64,000 nucleotides of DNA from assembly GCF_000426585.1 (NCBI RefSeq), contig NZ_AUFQ01000003.1:242641-306640 (forward strand). Direction: 5' to 3'. Positions 36,902 through 45,739 of this stretch are shown here, piece by piece. The notes beneath the pieces were generated by a model. It was not told where the DNA came from, did no database searches, and was given only the letters and a program-made list of their open reading frames with translations. The first letter of the stretch is position 1, and each line of letters opens with the position of its first letter. The DNA comes from Segatella baroniae DSM 16972 = JCM 13447. GTDB taxonomy: Bacteria; Bacteroidota; Bacteroidia; Bacteroidales; Bacteroidaceae. The position numbers and the translations under genes were made by a program.

Positions 36902-37771
36902 CTATGCTCTTTTCTTAAACAACATCATCAGGGCCTTCACGTAGTCGTCATCCGTTGCTATTGAAGTCCAGTCAACCTGACTCTTACGGAAAGTCTGTTC
37001 CAAATAGTCCTGCCGTTCCATCCAATAGTGCGTATGGGCATGTCGCAACTTCTTCGAACTGGTGTCAATAATCATCTCATGTCCGGTTTCCGCGTCACAA
37101 ACTTTCATCAAGCCCACGTCCGGTAACATTTTCGCGCTCCGGTCATAGACCTGAATCGCAATCATGTCATGCTTCCGGTTGGCTATCTGCATCTGCTTGG
37201 AGAAGTCCTGCCAGTCATAAAAGTCACTCAACAAGAATACAGTGCAACGCCTTTTGAGCATCCGGGTCAGAAACTCTACGGACGTTCCTACATCCGTCTT
37301 CTTGCTTTCTGGTTTAAAGTCGAGCAATTCCCGGATAATGAACAGGATATGCTTACGTCCCTTTTTGGGCGGTATATATTTCTCAATCTTATCCGAAAAG
37401 AAAATAACACCAATCTTGTCATTATTTTGGATGGCACTGAAAGCAATGGTCGCAGCGATTTCCACTATCATATCGCGCTTCATCTGCCTTACCGTTCCGA
37501 ACTCAAGCGACCCGCTGACATCAATCAGCAGCATAGAGGTCAGCTCGCGTTCTTCTTCAAACACCTTGATGTAAGGACGATGGAAACGAGCCGTCACATT
37601 CCAGTCGATATCCCTAATGTCATCTCCGAACTGGTATTCACGCACTTCGGAAAATGCCATACCTCGCCCTTTAAACGCGGAATGATATTGCCCTGCAAAG
37701 ATATTTTGGCTCAAACCGCGAGTCTTGATTTCTATTTTCCTGACTTTCTTTAAAAGATCCGACGTTTCCAT
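36902..37771 (-). CDS. DUF58-domain protein (MoxR partner)
   Basis: A 289-residue protein with the DUF58 signature GRGMAFSEVREYQFGDDIRDIDWNV, followed by a vWA-like fold with a MIDAS-type LLIDVSGSLEFG. No membrane helix is visible, so it is probably cytoplasmic. DUF58 genes almost always accompany moxR ATPases. The moxR stop and this ATG share one base (TGATG at 37771), so I prefer this ATG to the TTG at 37774. Confidence 0.88.
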   Translation of the reverse strand: METSDLLKKVRKIEIKTRGLSQNIFAGQYHSAFKGRGMAFSEVREYQFGDDIRDIDWNVTARFHRPYIKVFEEERELTSMLLIDVSGSLEFGTVRQMKRDMIVEIAATIAFSAIQNNDKIGVIFFSDKIEKYIPPKKGRKHILFIIRELLDFKPESKKTDVGTSVEFLTRMLKRRCTVFLLSDFYDWQDFSKQMQIANRKHDMIAIQVYDRSAKMLPDVGLMKVCDAETGHEMIIDTSSKKLRHAHTHYWMERQDYLEQTFRKSQVDWTSIATDDDYVKALMMLFKKRA

Positions 37772-38766
37772 CAAGGCACCTCTACCTTATTTATTATTTT
37801 AGATACGATTTCTTCCGAGGAGACATTGCTTGCCTCGGCTTCGTAGCTCAATCCGATTCTGTGGCGCAATACGTCATGGGCAACTGCCCTTACATCTTCC
37901 GGAACGACATATCCTCTGTGCTTGATAAAGGCATAGGCACGGCTTGCCTTTGCCAAATTTATACTGGCACGAGGGCTGCCTCCAAACGTAATCAGGTCTT
38001 TCAGCTCTGCCAAGCCATATCGTTCCGGGTATCGAGTTGCAAAGACAAGGTCTGCGATGTATTGCGCTATCTTTTCATCTATATACACTTGGTTGACAAT
38101 CTCACGGGCACGAAGAATCTCTTCCGAAGAGGTGACGGGCGTTACTGTTGGCAATGCTCCATTCAAGTTCTCACGAATGATCTGCTTTTCCTCTTCCAAA
38201 GTCGGATAGCCGATGACCACCTTCAACATGAAACGGTCTACCTGAGCCTCGGGCAAGGGGTAAGTTCCTTCCTGCTCTATCGGGTTTTGGGTAGCCATCA
38301 CCAAGAAAGGTTTCGGCAAATCGAACGTTTGTTCGCCGATGGTCACCTGATGTTCTTGCATCGCTTCAAGCAAAGCACTTTGCACCTTTGCCGGCGCACG
38401 GTTGATTTCATCCGCCAATAGGAAGTTGGCAAACACCGGTCCCTTCTTTACCAAGAACTTCTCATCTTTCTGCGAATAAATCATTGTACCCGTCACATCG
38501 GCAGGCAAGAGGTCCGGCGTGAACTGAATGCGGCTGAAATCCGCGTCTATCAACTGCGCAAGAGTCTTGATTGCCAATGTCTTGGCCAGTCCGGGGACAC
38601 CTTCCAAAAGTATGTGTCCATCGCTCAACAATGAAATCAGCAGCGAATCGACCAAATGCTTCTGTCCGACAATCACCTTGTCCATCCCTTGGACAAGGTT
38701 GGTCACAAACCCACTTTGTTGTTCTATACGAATATTCAACTCACGTATATCTACAGCTTCTGCCAT
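37771..38766 (-). CDS. MoxR-family AAA+ ATPase
   Basis: A 331-residue AAA+ ATPase. Walker A is EGVPGLAKT near residue 55, Walker B FLLADEINRAP near 118, then MATQNPIEQEGTYPLPEAQVDRFM (sensor/arginine-finger region) and a C-terminal lid. MoxR proteins act as chaperones for complexes containing vWA proteins; the four downstream genes encode such partners. It is the first gene of the minus-strand run that ends with nadE. A -7 box (TAATTTTG, minus strand, 38809-38802) lies 35 nt upstream. Confidence 0.92.
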   Translation of the reverse strand: MAEAVDIRELNIRIEQQSGFVTNLVQGMDKVIVGQKHLVDSLLISLLSDGHILLEGVPGLAKTLAIKTLAQLIDADFSRIQFTPDLLPADVTGTMIYSQKDEKFLVKKGPVFANFLLADEINRAPAKVQSALLEAMQEHQVTIGEQTFDLPKPFLVMATQNPIEQEGTYPLPEAQVDRFMLKVVIGYPTLEEEKQIIRENLNGALPTVTPVTSSEEILRAREIVNQVYIDEKIAQYIADLVFATRYPERYGLAELKDLITFGGSPRASINLAKASRAYAFIKHRGYVVPEDVRAVAHDVLRHRIGLSYEAEASNVSSEEIVSKIINKVEVP

Positions 38767-38966
38767 AATTATATTTTATTTGTATCGTTTTTATTTAGAC
38801 GCAAAATTACAATAATTAGAAAGAAGTCTATAAGATAAGTGACTAAATTATATTAAAAAGGGGAGCCTGCCAAGCTATTTTAAGAAACTTTCAGCACCAT
38901 GGCAACCCACACAGAAAAACCCACAAACAAGCCCCATGCACCCTTCGACCCATACTCCTCCTGCAT

Positions 38967-39004
38967 GAAAAAGCAGAGGGATGATTGCCAAGCAACCACC
39001 CCTC
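38967..39004 (-). terminator. Terminator of rpsP
   Basis: On the minus strand GAGGGGTGGTTGC (39004-38992), loop TTG, then GCAATCATCCCTC (38988-38976), followed by TGCTTTTTC. The stem has 13 bp with some G-U pairs and lies about 30 bp after the rpsP stop. Confidence 0.85.
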
Positions 39005-39031
39005 ATTGTTAGGATTCCAAAGTCTTGAAGA

Positions 39032-39583
39032 TTAAGCCTCTGCCGGAGCCTCTTCTGCTGGAGCTTCCGCTGCATTCTCTTCTGTAGCCTGTGCTGCTTC
39101 AGCCTCAGCCTTGGCAGCTGCTTCGGCAGCCTTCTTGTCGGCCACCTTCTTTGCTATTTCTTCGTTAATCTTCTTTTCGGCTGCGAGTTCTGCGTTCATA
39201 GCGTCCTTCTTAGCCTTAGCCTCTTGTTCACGAACCACCTGGGCACCCTTCTCCTTTGCATCTTTCCATGCGTCGAATTTCTTCTGGGCGGCAGCTTCGT
39301 CAAAAGCACCTTTCTTCACACCTCCACGGAGATGCTTCATCAGGTAAACGCCTTTGTCCTTAAGGATGTTGCGAACCGTATCCGTCGGCTGTGCGCCGGT
39401 TTCCACCCAATAGAGTGCACGATCGAAATTCAAATCTACAGTAGCCGGATTGGTGTTAGGGTTGTAAGAACCAATCTTCTCAGTAAACTTACCATCACGT
39501 GGTGCTCTTGCGTCAGCGATTACAATGCTATAGAAAGCATAGCCTTTACGACCGCCGCGCTGCAATCTGATCTTTGTTGCCAT
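39032..39583 (-). CDS. rpsP: 30S ribosomal protein S16 with long Ala/Glu tail
   Basis: A 183-residue protein. Residues 1-90 are S16 ([51 protein letters not shown]). The remaining 90 residues are a Lys/Ala/Glu-rich, probably helical tail ending EEAPAEA. S16 binds 16S rRNA and helps 30S assembly. Long acidic tails on S16 are common in Bacteroidota, where their role is unknown. A -7 box TACCTTTG (minus strand, 39646-39639) lies 55 nt upstream. It is monocistronic, with its own terminator. Confidence 0.95.
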   Translation of the reverse strand: MATKIRLQRGGRKGYAFYSIVIADARAPRDGKFTEKIGSYNPNTNPATVDLNFDRALYWVETGAQPTDTVRNILKDKGVYLMKHLRGGVKKGAFDEAAAQKKFDAWKDAKEKGAQVVREQEAKAKKDAMNAELAAEKKINEEIAKKVADKKAAEAAAKAEAEAAQATEENAAEAPAEEAPAEA

Positions 39584-39777
39584 TTCTTTTTTATTTAAAT
39601 TAGGTTTGAATTAATGCCATCAACTCGTAACGGCGGTGCAAAGGTAGCATATTTCGATTGATATTCATTTTATTATAAACGTTCGACAACGACGCTTTAC
39701 GTTTTTTTAACGCCACATCGCGTTTCCCGGCAGCATAGGGACACGCTGACAAGCCCATATTATATATAAAATACTTG

Positions 39778-39785
39778 TAACTTTG
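39778..39785 (+). promoter_or_regulatory. -7 box abutting MATE gene start
   Basis: TAACTTTG is followed by five bases (CAACC) and the ATG at 39791, so the transcript should start at or next to the ATG. No -33 TTTG is at the expected place. Confidence 0.55.
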
Positions 39786-39790
39786 CAACC

Positions 39791-41107
39791 ATGTTAAGCA
39801 AAACTGACAGACAAATCCTTCGTATCGCCCTGCCTTCCATCGTGTCGAACATCACGATACCTCTTCTCGGGCTCGTTGATATTGCCATCGTAGGACACAT
39901 GGGCGACATCGTATATATTGGCGCCGTGTCTGTAGGCGCCATGATTTTCAACCTGATTTATTGGCTGTTCGCGTTTCTGAGAATGGGAACAAGCGGCCTG
40001 ACCTCACAGGCCTTGGGGCAACGGAATCTCACGGTCGTCACCTCCACCCTACTTCGCTCTTCATCCATTGCACTCGGACTCGCCCTGCTGATATTGGTTT
40101 TCCAGTACCCCCTACTCACCATGATGCTTCATCTCATCGCCCCCAAGGATGATGTCGTTCCTTTTGTCAGGTCATATTTCGACATCGTCGTATGGGGAGC
40201 ACCCGCCGTCTTGGGACTCAACAGCCTGACGGGCTGGTTCATCGGGATGCAGAACACCCGCTTTCCCATGATCATTTCCATTACGCAGAACATCATCAAC
40301 ATCATTGCCAGCCTCACGTTGGTCTATGGTTTCGGCATGAAGATAGAGGGAGTCGCCACGGGCACCATCATCGCCCAATACGGAGGACTGCTCGTCGGCG
40401 GCTTTTTATTGACCATGCACTACGGCAGACTGAAAGCCTATTACCAAGCGCGCCGGCTCTTCGTCAAGAAAGAGCTGGCTAAATTCTTTTCCATCAACAG
40501 GGACATCTTCCTCCGCACGGTCTGCATCGTGTTCACAAACCTCTACTTCACCTCCATGGGCGCACAGCTGGGAACGCTCTTTCTCTCGGCCAACACGGTT
40601 CTCATGCAGTTCTACCTGCTGTTCTCCTACATCATGGATGGCTTTGCCTTTGCCGGCGAAGCACTCGGAGGGCGGCTTTACGGTGCCGGGAATGTCAAGG
40701 CATTCAGGCACACGGTCAACCGGCTCTTCGGCTGGACGTTCCTCATCACAACCGCCTACAGCTTATTATATATAATCTTTGGAATAGACTTCATTCATCT
40801 ATTGACCGACGAAAAAGCCGTCATCAACATGGCGCAAACATACATTCACTGGATTTGGGCCATCCCGCTTGCCGGTGCCGCCGCGTTCATCTGGGACGGC
40901 ATATTCATCGGCACCACGGCCACCAAGGGCATGCTCCTCTCAGCTTTCACGGCGGCGGTCTGCTTCTGGCTCATTTGCATCGGCACAAAAACGACATTAG
41001 GCAACCACGGTCTTTGGCTGGCCATGATTGCCTATCTGGCTTTGCGGGGAGTCATACAGACGCTGCTGTATTTCACCGCAAGCAAATATCGCGGCATGAC
41101 GAACTAA
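39791..41107 (+). CDS. MATE-family efflux transporter
   Basis: A 438-residue membrane protein with about 12 hydrophobic segments and the MATE layout of two similar halves. The start is LRIALPSIVSNITIPLLGLVDIAIVGHMGD, with NSLTGWFIGMQNTRFPM and GFAFAGEALGGRLYGAGN in mid-protein. It belongs to the DinF-like branch by appearance. It probably exports cationic or other toxic compounds using an ion gradient; the substrate is unknown. It is convergent with the pantothenate kinase gene and overlaps it by 4 bp. Confidence 0.9.
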   Translation: MLSKTDRQILRIALPSIVSNITIPLLGLVDIAIVGHMGDIVYIGAVSVGAMIFNLIYWLFAFLRMGTSGLTSQALGQRNLTVVTSTLLRSSSIALGLALLILVFQYPLLTMMLHLIAPKDDVVPFVRSYFDIVVWGAPAVLGLNSLTGWFIGMQNTRFPMIISITQNIINIIASLTLVYGFGMKIEGVATGTIIAQYGGLLVGGFLLTMHYGRLKAYYQARRLFVKKELAKFFSINRDIFLRTVCIVFTNLYFTSMGAQLGTLFLSANTVLMQFYLLFSYIMDGFAFAGEALGGRLYGAGNVKAFRHTVNRLFGWTFLITTAYSLLYIIFGIDFIHLLTDEKAVINMAQTYIHWIWAIPLAGAAAFIWDGIFIGTTATKGMLLSAFTAAVCFWLICIGTKTTLGNHGLWLAMIAYLALRGVIQTLLYFTASKYRGMTN

Positions 41108-41937
41108 CGGTTCTTCAGATAATAGTCCAACGCCGCCCCTATGGCCGTGCAGAACTCGCTGTATTTGGGAATCCGGAAATGTACGTTGTACAATTTCTCC
41201 ATGGCCGGATAGACCTCCTTGCATTGCGGAAGCAAAGTCAGGTTGCCTATCATCACAAAGTCGCGAATGCCACTTCCCAAACTTGAGAGGATGCAACTAC
41301 TGCCGATTGTCTGCAACACCGTGTAGATCAATCCGAGCGCGATGTCCTCGCGCGACGCGTTGGTCTTGGCATTGCCGAACAACGACGCCGTGGCGTTCAT
41401 CGGAAGTCCCGGCAACGGTTTGGCGCTGATGTCGCCTATATGCAGGTTGATGTTGTTGATGTCGCCCTGCATGGCCATGCTCGCCAACTGCTTGATGTCA
41501 TCCGTCTTGAGCATGATGCGGCTCAAGCCGGCCAATGTGCCGCCGCCGATACCGACACCACCGATATGGCAAATGTCATCGCCCTCGCATTTCACCAGAC
41601 TGGTGCCCGTTCCCATGCTGACCACTATCATCCTGTCCAACTTGCTTTCATAACGCGCGCCCAAACCATCGGCGACAAATTCCTCGCTTTTGGCTGTCGG
41701 CAGACCATAGATGGGCGTCTCGATATAGGCCGAGCCTACGCCCGTGACCATCACCTGCCTGACATCGCCCAACTGAATCTTGTTGTCATACAAGTATTTG
41801 CCAAAAGCGCCATACAAACTGGTGATGGGATCTGTAGCCTTGATACGAAAAGGATTGATTACCATGCCGTTTCCGTCGATACCGACAATCTTTGTCGTGC
41901 TGATACCAACGTCTATTCCGATTACAATATTCTTCAT
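41104..41937 (-). CDS. coaW: Type II pantothenate kinase
   Basis: A 277-residue enzyme of the ASKHA fold. It starts MKNIVIGIDVGISTTKIVG (phosphate-1 loop) and has MIVVSMGTGTSLVKCEG, GGVGIGGGTLAGLS and VMIGNLTLLPQC. It catalyses the first step of coenzyme A synthesis. Type II kinases are the eukaryote/Staphylococcus kind. The ATG at 41937 is chosen over the longer frame to 41970 because the conserved core begins at once. An exact promoter lies upstream. Confidence 0.88.
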   Translation of the reverse strand: MKNIVIGIDVGISTTKIVGIDGNGMVINPFRIKATDPITSLYGAFGKYLYDNKIQLGDVRQVMVTGVGSAYIETPIYGLPTAKSEEFVADGLGARYESKLDRMIVVSMGTGTSLVKCEGDDICHIGGVGIGGGTLAGLSRIMLKTDDIKQLASMAMQGDINNINLHIGDISAKPLPGLPMNATASLFGNAKTNASREDIALGLIYTVLQTIGSSCILSSLGSGIRDFVMIGNLTLLPQCKEVYPAMEKLYNVHFRIPKYSEFCTAIGAALDYYLKNR

Positions 41938-41958
41938 ATAAGGGAAATGATTGAGTCG

Positions 41959-41989
41959 CAAAAGTAGCAATTAATTGCAAATTCTCAAA
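41959..41989 (-). promoter_or_regulatory. Promoter of coaW
   Basis: On the minus strand TTTG (41989-41986), a 19-bp spacer, then TACTTTTG (41966-41959): exact consensus, 21 nt before the start. It is arranged back to back with the ligA promoter. Confidence 0.78.
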
Positions 41990-42004
41990 AATTAAGCCCC
42001 AGTT

Positions 42005-42036
42005 TTTGCCCTTTCCTACCAATTGGGCTATCTTTG
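42005..42036 (+). promoter_or_regulatory. Promoter of ligA
   Basis: TTTG (42005-42008), a 20-bp spacer, then TATCTTTG (42029-42036). The leader to the ligA start is about 50 nt. Only 15 bp separate it from the divergent coaW promoter. Confidence 0.72.
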
Positions 42037-42090
42037 CAGACAATCAACAGAATGCTTCTACGGCATGATTCATCACTAATATTCGAATGA

Positions 42091-44064
42091 ATGGAACAGA
42101 AAATCCAGGAAATGCAAGCACTCGTCAACCTGTTGAACGAGGCTTCCACCTATTATTATAGTGGCAAAGGCGAACGCATGACCGACTACGAATGGGACGC
42201 GGCCTTCGACAAGCTGCGCCTTCTGGAGGAAGAGACGGGCACCGTGCTGCCCGACAGTCCTACCAACAAGGTGTCTGAAGAGGCCATCGTCGGCCAGAAA
42301 GAGGAACATGAGTTTCCCGCCCTGTCACTGGCGAAGACCAAGAACGCGCAAGACCTCGTGAAATGGGCCGACGGAAAGGCCATCTGGATTTCATGGAAAC
42401 TCGACGGCCTGACGCTGGTTGTCACCTACGACGGGGGCAAACTCAGCAAGGTTGTGACGCGCGGCAATGGGCACATCGGCACGAACATCACCCATCTGGC
42501 CCAAGCCATCAAAGGAATACCCGACAGAATCAATGACAACGGGCATGTCGTCATCCGCGGCGAATGCGTCATTTCGTATGCCGACTTCGACCAATTCCTC
42601 CTCGAAAGCGGCGAAGACTATGCCAACCCGCGCAATCTGGCGTCGGGGTCGCTGACACTCAAGAATGCCGAAGAGGTGAAACTACGCCACTTGCAGTGGA
42701 TTCCCTTCTCGCTCGTCTATACGGAACAGCCCATCAACTCGTGGGGGGAACGCATGGATTGGATAGAAAGAAACGGCATGAAGCCCGTGGAAAGGGAGTG
42801 CGTAGAAGCGCCGACGCTCGAACATATCGAGGCTTCCATCGCCCGATGGACGGAAAAGGTGACGGCCATGAAGAACCCCTTCCCCGTCGACGGCCTCGTC
42901 ATCTCATACGACGACTATGCCTATTCACAGACGGGAAGCGTCACCGGACACCATGCCACGCGCTCGGGCTATGCCTTCAAATGGCAAGACGAGTCGGCCA
43001 CGACGACCCTCGACCACATCGAATGGAGCTGCGCGGCCAGCACCATCTCACCTGTCGCCGTTTTCCAGCCTGTCAATCTGGAAGGCACCGTGGTCAAACG
43101 CGCCTCACTCTGCAACATCAGCGAATGCCGACGACTGGGCATTGGCGGCAAAGACAGCCGCCTTGTCGTCATCAAGGCCAACAAGATCATTCCCAAAGTA
43201 ATCAAGGTGGAGCAGAAAGTGGGCGATCTCTCGATTCCCACCCACTGCCCCGTATGCGACGCGCCGACCGAAATCAAGACGAGCGAAGCCAGTGGCACGC
43301 AGACCCTGCACTGCACCAACAGGCAATGTCCGGCCAAGCAACTGAAGAAGTTCGCCCGCTTCGTATCGAAGGACGGGCTCGACATCGACGGCGTGTCGGA
43401 GCAGACCATCGCCAAATTCATCAATCTCGGGTGGATCGTCCGCTACTCCGACATCTTCAACCTTCGGAACCATGCCGCCGAAATAGCGGCGCTGGACGGC
43501 TTCGGCAGCAAATCGGCCGCCAATATCTTGCAGTCTGTCGAGAAGTCGACCGACGTCGAAGCCCGCCGACTGCTCTACGCTTTGTCCATCCCCATGTGCG
43601 GCCAGGACGTCTGCAACCGCCTGCTGTCGACCTATCGTTTCGCAGAGCTGGCGGAAAAGGCGGCCACCACCGACGACGCCGAACACTTCGCCCACATCGA
43701 CGGCATAGGCCCCGAGAAGTCGAAATCGCTGGTCAACTGGTTCCATCAGGAAGAGAACCACCGGGAGACCCTGCGCCTACAGGAAATCCTCCGCATAGCG
43801 GAACCCGACCTGAAGCCCCGGGGCAACCGCTGCGCAGGGCTGACATTCGTCGTCACCGGAGATGTCTTCCACTACAAAAACCGCAACGAACTGAAAGAAT
43901 ACATACAGCACCAAGGCGGCAAGGTGACCGGGAGCGTGAGCAAATCGACCAGCTATCTCATCAACAACAACCTGGAATCGACCAGCGGAAAAAATCAAAA
44001 GGCGCACCAATTAGGTACGCCTGTCATCTCGGAAGAGCAATTCATCGAAATGTTTGTCGACTAA
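42091..44064 (+). CDS. ligA: NAD+-dependent DNA ligase, divergent type
   Basis: A 657-residue LigA. It has an Ia-like N-terminus (YYYSGKGERMTDYEWDAAFDKLRLLE), an adenylation domain with the nucleophile in ISWKLDGLTL (KxDG), an OB fold, a four-cysteine zinc finger (CPVC ... CTNRQC), HhH repeats and a C-terminal BRCT domain (LTFVVTGDVFHYKNRNELKEYI). The usual TRGDGxxGEDVT segment reads TRGNGHIGTNIT, and the N-terminus lacks the common ISDxEYDxLxxEL form. It may be the only ligase or a second, diverged LigA paralogue; this cannot be decided from one window. It overlaps the convergent DUF5020 gene by 4 bp. Confidence 0.9.
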   Translation: MEQKIQEMQALVNLLNEASTYYYSGKGERMTDYEWDAAFDKLRLLEEETGTVLPDSPTNKVSEEAIVGQKEEHEFPALSLAKTKNAQDLVKWADGKAIWISWKLDGLTLVVTYDGGKLSKVVTRGNGHIGTNITHLAQAIKGIPDRINDNGHVVIRGECVISYADFDQFLLESGEDYANPRNLASGSLTLKNAEEVKLRHLQWIPFSLVYTEQPINSWGERMDWIERNGMKPVERECVEAPTLEHIEASIARWTEKVTAMKNPFPVDGLVISYDDYAYSQTGSVTGHHATRSGYAFKWQDESATTTLDHIEWSCAASTISPVAVFQPVNLEGTVVKRASLCNISECRRLGIGGKDSRLVVIKANKIIPKVIKVEQKVGDLSIPTHCPVCDAPTEIKTSEASGTQTLHCTNRQCPAKQLKKFARFVSKDGLDIDGVSEQTIAKFINLGWIVRYSDIFNLRNHAAEIAALDGFGSKSAANILQSVEKSTDVEARRLLYALSIPMCGQDVCNRLLSTYRFAELAEKAATTDDAEHFAHIDGIGPEKSKSLVNWFHQEENHRETLRLQEILRIAEPDLKPRGNRCAGLTFVVTGDVFHYKNRNELKEYIQHQGGKVTGSVSKSTSYLINNNLESTSGKNQKAHQLGTPVISEEQFIEMFVD

Positions 44065-44816
44065 AATGTCCATTTCAAAGCCAAGGTAGGGATGGCATAG
44101 AACTTGTCGTTCTCGCCTTTGTCGTTCCATACGAAATTGTTGCTCAGCTCGATTTCGGTACCGACACTCAGGTTTATGCCGTCCCAACCTCTCAACTTGT
44201 TCATGTTGAACCAGAGCTGAGGCTCCGACAAAAAGATCAGTTTGCCCTTCACGTTGGGGTCATACCACAAGTCGGCAAAGCCGCTGCATGTCACCCTTCC
44301 ATCAGCCAACTGCACGCCCCATACGGCCGTCGTCTGAAAACCGTTGAACGGATGCGTGCCGGTGTGGCTGTTCTTGAAGTAATATTTGTACATGGCCTGC
44401 AAGGAGAAGGTGGTCGAGAAATCGGCGTTATGCCAGTTCCAGGCGCCTCCCAACAGGACGGCGTGCTGGTAGCGCGAGCCATAATACTGGCCGGTAGAGG
44501 TCTCTCCGGTGCCTGCGCCGCCGTTGTATTCGAAGTGAGCGGCAAACTGCTTGTTGTGAGACACGTTGAACTCGCGGGCTATCTCCCAGTAAGCGCCCAT
44601 CACACCGTCACCCTTATAGTCTATGTCCGTAAACAAGAACGTACTGCCCCACTTGTCGGGCTTGAACATCTCCACCGTCGTCGTGACCGATCCACGCGTG
44701 GTGAGGTCGTGGTCGAGGGCATGCCCCAAATCATAATGCAGCTGTACGTTCTGGGCATGCACCCCAAACCAGGTTGCCATCAGCAAGGCGAAGGCAAAAG
44801 AAACACGTTTTTTCAT
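44061..44816 (-). CDS. DUF5020 family outer-membrane protein
   Basis: A 251-residue protein with a signal peptide (MKKRVSFAFALLMATWFGVHAQ) and amphipathic beta-strands throughout, ending in LALKWTF (terminal Phe), typical of a 12-strand outer-membrane barrel. DUF5020 is related in appearance to nucleoside-specific Tsx-like channels, but the substrate here is unknown. It is transcribed from a consensus promoter divergent from trmD. Confidence 0.85.
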   Translation of the reverse strand: MKKRVSFAFALLMATWFGVHAQNVQLHYDLGHALDHDLTTRGSVTTTVEMFKPDKWGSTFLFTDIDYKGDGVMGAYWEIAREFNVSHNKQFAAHFEYNGGAGTGETSTGQYYGSRYQHAVLLGGAWNWHNADFSTTFSLQAMYKYYFKNSHTGTHPFNGFQTTAVWGVQLADGRVTCSGFADLWYDPNVKGKLIFLSEPQLWFNMNKLRGWDGINLSVGTEIELSNNFVWNDKGENDKFYAIPTLALKWTF

Positions 44817-44843
44817 AAATTCAAGTATCGTTTAATCAAGCGG

Positions 44844-44874
44844 CAAAGGTAGTTCAAATCGTCACAACGGCAAA
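44844..44874 (-). promoter_or_regulatory. Promoter of DUF5020 gene
   Basis: On the minus strand TTTG (44874-44871), a 19-bp spacer, then TACCTTTG (44851-44844): exact consensus, 27 nt before the start codon. Confidence 0.8.
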
Positions 44875-44912
44875 ATATAAAAGTATTATTTTCGCCATCG
44901 AACTATTTTTAC

Positions 44913-44920
44913 TACCTTTG
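44913..44920 (+). promoter_or_regulatory. -7 box abutting trmD start
   Basis: TACCTTTG is followed by CCCGC and then the ATG at 44926, so a leaderless trmD transcript is predicted. The -33 region is TTATTTT-like rather than TTTG. Confidence 0.55.
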
Positions 44921-44925
44921 CCCGC

Positions 44926-45612
44926 ATGAGAATCGATATAATCAGCGTCTTGCCGGAGATGTTCGCGGGCTTCATCAACGAGTCGATACTGGCCCGTGCG
45001 CAGAAAAACGGAATTGCGGAAATCCACGTCCACAACCTCAGAGACTATTCCTTGGACAAATGGAGACGTGTGGACGACTATCCTTACGGAGGAAGCGCCG
45101 GCATGGTGATGCAGTGCGAGCCGATAGACAGGTGTCTGTCGGCCCTGACGGCAGAACGCGACTACGACGAAATCATATACACCAGCCCCGATGGCGAGCA
45201 GTTTGACCAGCACATCGCCAACGAACTCTCGCTCAAAGGCAACATCATCATTCTTTGCGGACACTACAAAGGCATTGACCAACGGGTGCGCGACCACCTG
45301 ATCACGCGTGAAATCAGCATTGGCGACTATGTGCTGACGGGGGGCGAACTGGCCGCCGCCGTGATGGCCGACGCCATTGTCAGACTCATTCCCGGCTCCA
45401 TCAGCGACGAGCAGAGCGCCTTGAGCGACTGCTTCCAGGACGACATGCTGGCGGCGCCCATCTACACCCGCCCGGCGGACTACAAAGGATGGAAGGTGCC
45501 CGACATCCTGCTGAGCGGACACGAAGCCAAGATACGCCAATGGGAACTCGACCAGGCCATGGAAAGGACGCGACGGCTGCGCCCCGACCTGCTCCAAAGA
45601 AACAAAGGCTGA
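44926..45612 (+). CDS. trmD: tRNA (guanine-N1-)-methyltransferase TrmD
   Basis: A 228-residue SPOUT methyltransferase that makes m1G37 in tRNA. It has the canonical start [16 protein letters not shown], and [31 protein letters not shown] and [22 protein letters not shown] form the trefoil knot and SAM site. In many bacteria trmD sits next to rpsP; here rpsP is 5 kb away. The canonical N-terminus fixes the start, which is only 5 nt after the -7 box. Confidence 0.96.
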   Translation: MRIDIISVLPEMFAGFINESILARAQKNGIAEIHVHNLRDYSLDKWRRVDDYPYGGSAGMVMQCEPIDRCLSALTAERDYDEIIYTSPDGEQFDQHIANELSLKGNIIILCGHYKGIDQRVRDHLITREISIGDYVLTGGELAAAVMADAIVRLIPGSISDEQSALSDCFQDDMLAAPIYTRPADYKGWKVPDILLSGHEAKIRQWELDQAMERTRRLRPDLLQRNKG

Positions 45613-45629
45613 CAAACCCCATTGCAACA

Positions 45630-45739
45630 GCTGGCCTTTCAGCTTGCAAAAGCTGCCCTTCCGGCTTGCAAAAGCAGTGCTTTGAGCGCGTAATCGCTAT
45701 CCTTTTACGCCCTCAAAGCACTGCTTTTGCGTTGCCACC
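45630..45739. repeat. 22-bp-period array C (trmD-pepP gap)
   Basis: Five units of exactly 22 bp start at 45630, 45652, 45674, 45696 and 45718. Each begins GC(T/A) and most have CCTTT, GCTTT or GCCCTT near positions 6-10; units 1, 2 and 4 end in CAAAA or TCAAA. Units 3-5 contain a perfect inverted repeat, listed separately. The array fills a third of the 342-bp gap between trmD and the aminopeptidase P gene. The rest is GC-rich, with three CCATCCGC copies (45749, 45778, 45811), and I see no gene in it. Confidence 0.8.
45668..45730. repeat. Perfect 19-bp inverted repeat inside array C
   Basis: The left arm at 45668-45686 (GCAAAAGCAGTGCTTTGAG) is perfectly complementary to the right arm at 45712-45730. 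After one mismatch a further 6 bp pair (45688-45693 with 45705-45710), leaving an 11-nt loop. As RNA it would form a very stable hairpin downstream of trmD, but no T-tract follows. Confidence 0.85.

Noticed and set aside
36902..37774. TTG start for the DUF58 protein
   Set aside because: The next codon is an ATG that shares one base with the moxR stop, a normal coupled start.
42564..44852. A 762-codon ORF in a second frame of ligA
   Set aside because: It is very rich in Arg, Gln and His with no motifs, whereas the ligA frame has all ligase domains.
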